The position numbers were made by a program, and so were the translations under genes. Positions 60,390 to 64,000 of a DNA stretch of 64,000 bases are shown piece by piece. How positions within the stretch are numbered: position 1 is the stretch's first letter; each line of letters begins with the position of its first letter. This stretch comes from Micavibrio_C sp965231165 (lineage in GTDB: Bacteria > Pseudomonadota > Alphaproteobacteria > Micavibrionales > Micavibrionaceae): assembly GCA_965231165.1 (NCBI GenBank), contig OZ246421.1, positions 1 to 64,000 of the forward strand, given 5' to 3'. The notes under the pieces were generated by a model. It did not search any database, was not told where the DNA came from, and saw only the letters and a list, made by a program, of their open reading frames with translations.

Positions 60390-61805
60390 TTATGAGAGCG
60401 GGACAGGTTGTTTCAGCGGCATTGCAAATGCCATTTGGCCCATGTCCACGCCCGAAAGGTCCTCGATCAGGAGTCTGTCCTGTTCGTTCATTTCCGGTTT
60501 TGCTTCCAGCAGGATGTCGTCTCCTTCAACAACCAGATTTACGGCTGCTGAAAAAGTGCTTCTGAGCGTTTCTAAAGCTTTTGCCTTGTCAGGGTAGATG
60601 ACAAAAAATCCGCGCAGAATTCCCTGCAGGCTCTGTACGTCCGCTTCGCCTGAAACTGTTTGTGTAAAGGTTGTTTTACCTTTGCAGGATCTGCTGATGC
60701 TGTCTCGATGCAATTTTTTTAAGCTTTGCTTCGATTCCTCGATGGCGGCCTGCATGATGGGTACGAAGGCATCGGGTTTGTCCTGCATTTGCACGACGAT
60801 ATTCCATGGAATATCGATACACGGTAATGATCCGCTCCATGGAAAGTCATGTTTCTTTTCTTCTCTTTTAAGCGCGGCTTCATATATTCTGACGTTTTCT
60901 GCGCGCTCAGGAAATGCAGCAATCAGACGGTCGACAATTGTTTGCCGATCTACGCCATCCCGCCCGCTTTTAAGCAAGAGCGCCCAGTTTGCCGGATTGG
61001 CTTCAACGGTATCCAGAATCGATTGCTCCCGTTCCGGCAGGGTGAACACACGAGCCAGAAAATTATTTCTCTGCAGAAATTCCAACTCGGCCAGAAACTT
61101 TAAATTATCAGGTGTATATTTGTAATAGAGGCCATGCGTACGTTCCGTAAAGTCAGTGCCACGGCGATTATAGCTTGCCCCATTTTGCAATGCCGGAGTA
61201 TGCCCATTCAGCAGGAACATATGCATATTGTCCATCGAGACAGAGCGAGATTGAAAACCCGGGGGTCTTGTTTTTTCGGTTTGCGCCAGCGTAAGCATGG
61301 TGCGATCCAGAATTTCTGGAATCTGCGCCAGAATGGTTTCGCGGGACTTGAACTTATCCATCAGGCCCATCGGGCCATAATAGAACATAGTATCGCAGCC
61401 GGGGGTTCCAAGATGTTGAAATTTCTCTGCGCACCACTTTTGAGCCGAGAGTCTTTCTGCTTCGAGGTCTTGTATGCCGGAGCTTTCCATCAAATACACG
61501 AGATCGGAGAGTGCGCCGATGACGGTATTTTCATGGTTTATCTGCCACACAGACATGTCGGTTTCATTATGGCCTGTCGGTATAAACTGAAATGAGTGCT
61601 TTGCGTTCCGGGTAATCTCAGTCATGGCGCGTATCAGGCTACAATATGTTGACTGTGCGATGTCAGCAGCCACGACAGGGGCTACGGCAGGTATCGGCGA
61701 AGGGGCCAGAAAAGCCGATACAATCTTTCCGGCCATACTTTGGGAAACTGAAAGGGCTGCCGTACCTGCGGCGGCTCCGAATAAAAATTGGCGTCTGCTA
61801 ACCAT
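60390..61805 (-). CDS. Tat-exported hypothetical protein, 471 aa
   Basis: 471 residues. Starts MVSRRQFLFGAAAGTAALSV, a twin-arginine signal (S-R-R-x-F-L) followed by a hydrophobic stretch, so it is exported folded, often with a cofactor. The mature part is mainly helical with several Met/Cys-containing motifs (TPGCDTMFYYGPM, MDNMHMFLLNGH, SLPCIDIPWN). I do not recognise a family. It is more AT-rich than its neighbours. It lies convergent with dolP, with about 20 bases between the stops. Confidence 0.72.
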   Translation of the reverse strand: MVSRRQFLFGAAAGTAALSVSQSMAGKIVSAFLAPSPIPAVAPVVAADIAQSTYCSLIRAMTEITRNAKHSFQFIPTGHNETDMSVWQINHENTVIGALSDLVYLMESSGIQDLEAERLSAQKWCAEKFQHLGTPGCDTMFYYGPMGLMDKFKSRETILAQIPEILDRTMLTLAQTEKTRPPGFQSRSVSMDNMHMFLLNGHTPALQNGASYNRRGTDFTERTHGLYYKYTPDNLKFLAELEFLQRNNFLARVFTLPEREQSILDTVEANPANWALLLKSGRDGVDRQTIVDRLIAAFPERAENVRIYEAALKREEKKHDFPWSGSLPCIDIPWNIVVQMQDKPDAFVPIMQAAIEESKQSLKKLHRDSISRSCKGKTTFTQTVSGEADVQSLQGILRGFFVIYPDKAKALETLRSTFSAAVNLVVEGDDILLEAKPEMNEQDRLLIEDLSGVDMGQMAFAMPLKQPVPLS

Positions 61806-62014
61806 GAATGGGCTTCTCTAAATTTTACTTCTGAACATAGAATATGCAATATGTAAACAATCCGGGTGTCCACTGTCAAGTTTCTCTGCAACGCCACCAT
61901 TCGTACTTTCGGGCATCCGGTGAGTGGCTGCGTGGTTGACGGCGTACCGCCACGCAGGAGGCTGATCATCGCACTGAATGTGACGATTTGGCTTTTTACT
62001 GGTACAATCTGAAT

Positions 62015-62866
62015 ATGGATGTATCAAACAAGGATATTCTGCTGCGGTTGCGTCAGGCGGGGGACATTCCCGACGATGAACTGGGGCTGGCGGATACGGC
62101 GCTGATGCTTTCGGCGCTGACGCATCCCGGCATTTCCACGGAACGCTATCGTCATCATATCCAAAAAATGGGTGAGGAAGTTGGCTGGCGCTATCACGAA
62201 TTAGTGGCGGGGGGCGAACAGGAATTGCCGGAAACGCAGGTGGCGGCGCTCAAGCATATACTGGTCGATCAGTACGGCTATCACGGCGATGATGAAAATT
62301 ACGACGACATTCAAAACGCTGATCTGATCGATGTGATCGAACGGCGCAAGGGCATGCCGATTACGCTCTCCATCCTCTACATACTGGTGTCGCAGGCGCA
62401 GGGCTGGGACGTGGCGGGCTTGAACCTGCCCGGACATTTTATCGTGCGGATCGAGAAAGACGGGCACCGCGTGATTTTCGATCCGTTTAATCGCTGCGCT
62501 GTTTTGAACGCGCCCGAATTGCGGCAGTTGCTGAAGAAAACGATGGGGCCGGAGGCGGAACTTTCCGCATCCTATTACGAACCGGTGACGGCGCGGCAAA
62601 TTTTGGTCCGGTTGCAGAACAATGTGAAAATCCGCCTGATCGAAACCGAAGATTACGAAGGGGCTTTGCGCGCTGTGGAAACCATGCGCGCGATTGACCC
62701 GCAGGAATACCGGCTGTTGCTGGACGAGGGGGTTTTATGCGCCCGTACGGGGCGGGCGCAGGCGGCGATGATCGCGCTTGAGGGGTATATTAAACAGGCA
62801 CCGAACGACCGCGATCGCTATGACGCGCAGGTGCTGCTTGACCATATACGCAGCACCGTGAATTAG
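62015..62866 (+). CDS. SirB1-family transglutaminase-like/TPR protein
   Basis: 283 residues from the ATG at 62015. The N-terminal ~190 residues match SirB1: LKHILVDQYGYHGDDENYDD, VIERRKGMPITLSILYILVS, GLNLPGHFIVRIE and FDPFNRCAVLN, a transglutaminase-like fold without an obvious complete catalytic triad. The C-terminal ~90 residues resemble tetratricopeptide repeats (LIETEDYEGALRAVETMRAI). The function of SirB1 proteins is not settled. Single gene, plus strand. Confidence 0.85.
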   Translation: MDVSNKDILLRLRQAGDIPDDELGLADTALMLSALTHPGISTERYRHHIQKMGEEVGWRYHELVAGGEQELPETQVAALKHILVDQYGYHGDDENYDDIQNADLIDVIERRKGMPITLSILYILVSQAQGWDVAGLNLPGHFIVRIEKDGHRVIFDPFNRCAVLNAPELRQLLKKTMGPEAELSASYYEPVTARQILVRLQNNVKIRLIETEDYEGALRAVETMRAIDPQEYRLLLDEGVLCARTGRAQAAMIALEGYIKQAPNDRDRYDAQVLLDHIRSTVN

Positions 62867-63115
62867 GCCTTCACTCTTAAGGTGTGGATTGCCCCTAAAA
62901 TACCTTATTTCCGTCCTTTCCCTGCCCTGCGGCACCCGCATGATTTCCCCAGATTTTGGTGGGCAGACCGATAAAAGGGGCTTGACGGCTCTTGTTTCCG
63001 GAACTTTGGCAGACTAAAACTATGATACCGAGGATTCGGGTGTTCCCAAGCGCATTCCAGCGCCGTTCCCCGTAGCGCCCGTTTAATTTTTGAAGGATAC
63101 AAGGAGATTATCCCC

Positions 63116-63649
63116 ATGTTTGCACGCGGTTTACTGATGACAGCCGTTATGGCTTCCGCTCTGCTGCCCCTCGCAGCCTGCTCCACTGATAAGGACAAGG
63201 ATGTCGATACAGTTCAGGTCAGCGACGGCATGGGCGCAGGCCCGCTCGACGGCACCCAGACTTATGGCGAGAATGCCAATGGCGGCGTTACACCGGGCAC
63301 ACAGCAGGATTTGGTTGTTAACGTGGGCGACCGCGTATTCTTCGGTTATGACCGTTTTGACGTCAGCCCTGAAGGCCAGCACGTTCTTGAAATGCAGGCT
63401 GAGTGGCTGAAGCGTTACCCGAACAACAACGTGACGATCAAAGGTCACGCTGACGAACGCGGCACACGCGAATACAACCTGGCGCTGGGTGACCGTCGCG
63501 CGAACGCGATTAAAAATTACCTGATCGCGCTGGGTGTTCCTGCCACACGCATCAACACCATCAGCTACGGTAAAGAACAACCGGCTGTCATGGGCTCTAA
63601 CGAAGATGCCTGGGCGCAAAACCGCCGTGGTGTAACAGAAGTTGAATAA
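63116..63649 (+). CDS. pal: Peptidoglycan-associated lipoprotein Pal
   Basis: 177 residues with AAGGAG at the right distance from the ATG. Lipobox LAAC, then a short linker and the OmpA-like domain with FFGYDRFDVSPEG, IKGHADERGTREYNLALGDR and ISYGKEQPA. Pal binds peptidoglycan at the outer membrane and works with TolB and the TolQRA complex in outer-membrane constriction. The cpoB gene follows at 13 bases, the standard order; TolB should lie elsewhere or upstream, but is not in this window. Confidence 0.96.
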   Translation: MFARGLLMTAVMASALLPLAACSTDKDKDVDTVQVSDGMGAGPLDGTQTYGENANGGVTPGTQQDLVVNVGDRVFFGYDRFDVSPEGQHVLEMQAEWLKRYPNNNVTIKGHADERGTREYNLALGDRRANAIKNYLIALGVPATRINTISYGKEQPAVMGSNEDAWAQNRRGVTEVE

Positions 63650-63662
63650 GACAATTTCGCAC

Positions 63663-64000
63663 ATGATGAATAGTTCAAACCTCAGGGCACGGAAGATTTA
63701 CCTTCCGTGCCTTGCGGCTATTTTCGGATTGGGGCTTTTCTGTGTCATGCCGGGTGCGGCACAGGCGCAGAGCGATGTGCAGACACGCATGAACCGCCTT
63801 GAGAATGAAATCGAAACATTGAGCCGTGCGATCTATAAGGGCGAGGAGCCGCCTGCGGGCGCGTTTTCTTCACCTTCAGCCGATGCCGCGCGCGCCGCGA
63901 TGGAAACCCGCATCAACCAGCTGGAAACGCAGCTGCGTGAATTGACCGGGCAGATCGAACAACAGAATTACGAGATCAAGTTGCTGAAAGAACAGGCAGA
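63663..64000 (+). CDS. cpoB: Cell division coordinator CpoB (YbgF), N-terminal part
   Basis: The frame opens at ATG 63663 and runs off the window end with 112 codons seen. A signal peptide (KIYLPCLAAIFGLGLFCVM, cleavage near AQA) is followed by a coiled-coil with TRMNRLENEIETLSRAI and NQLETQLRELTGQIE, the trimerisation region of YbgF/CpoB. The TPR part lies beyond the edge. It sits directly after pal, as in other Tol-Pal operons. Confidence 0.9.
   Translation, partial: MMNSSNLRARKIYLPCLAAIFGLGLFCVMPGAAQAQSDVQTRMNRLENEIETLSRAIYKGEEPPAGAFSSPSADAARAAMETRINQLETQLRELTGQIEQQNYEIKLLKEQA

Overview
The window is a piece of an alphaproteobacterial chromosome. It opens in the 3' end of a 23S rRNA gene followed by 5S rRNA and an initiator tRNA. 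It ends in pal and the first part of cpoB (ybgF). Support for an alphaproteobacterium comes from the A29:U41 pair in the tRNA-fMet anticodon stem, an AhpC/AhpD pair with an OxyR-type regulator, several dispersed palindromic repeats, and the general style of the proteins (DUF4402 pilins, Flp pilin, YkgJ-like and UPF0102 proteins). The muramidases, cell-wall-binding proteins and lipoproteins would suit a free-living or predatory (Micavibrio-like) lineage, but this is an inference from content, not a taxonomic assignment.

Layout. 1-2.9 kb: rRNA end, small genes, cold-shock protein, tRNA-fMet. 2.9-4.3 kb: probable remnant of an integrated element (AT-rich DUF5677-like gene, short direct repeat, tail of a serine recombinase). 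4.5-12.5 kb: envelope genes (OmpA-like lipoprotein, two exported proteins, a twin-LysM membrane protein, a TPR-sulfotransferase). 12.6-20.1 kb: an orphan phage-tail-like LamG protein and a chaperone-usher pilus operon with three DUF4402 subunits, a PapD-like chaperone and an usher carrying a C-terminal AMIN-like domain. 20.2-30.8 kb: Hsp20, asparagine synthase, the first copy of a muramidase/secreted cysteine-rich protein module, CBS and membrane proteins, a sterol-desaturase-family enzyme, a GDP-mannose/GDP-fucose operon (gmd, fcl, manC) and arginase.

31-36 kb is a compact signalling region. It has two paralogous XRE regulators with TrmB-like C-terminal domains, each translationally coupled to an enzyme (a DUF2156/acyltransferase-like protein and a SAM methyltransferase), plus a small helical protein and a degenerate kinase-fold protein. 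36-47 kb holds an M3 peptidase, MnmC, an Flp pilin, a WecA-type transferase with a GT4 glycosyltransferase, an AMIN lipoprotein, and an EF-hand / ECF sigma / anti-sigma / metal-sensor operon of Cnr type. 47-51.5 kb holds TrhO and a divergent oxyR-ahpCD locus with an ATAG-N7-CTAT site. 51.5-53.2 kb is the second copy of the muramidase module. 53-56.2 kb holds a TetR regulator, a possible structured RNA, a metallopeptidase and a 57-residue lipoprotein. 56.2-60.4 kb is the conserved lpoA/rsmI/yraN/dolP neighbourhood. The end holds a Tat-exported unknown protein, a SirB1-type protein and pal-cpoB.

Two patterns stand out. First, the muramidase gene and its divergent secreted cysteine-rich partner are duplicated as a unit, including the intergenic region. 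Second, in four separate places an intrinsic-terminator-like hairpin with a T-run lies just upstream of the ribosome binding site of an accessory gene (12.8, 24.0, 35.3 and 52.2 kb), which suggests attenuation or short leader RNAs.
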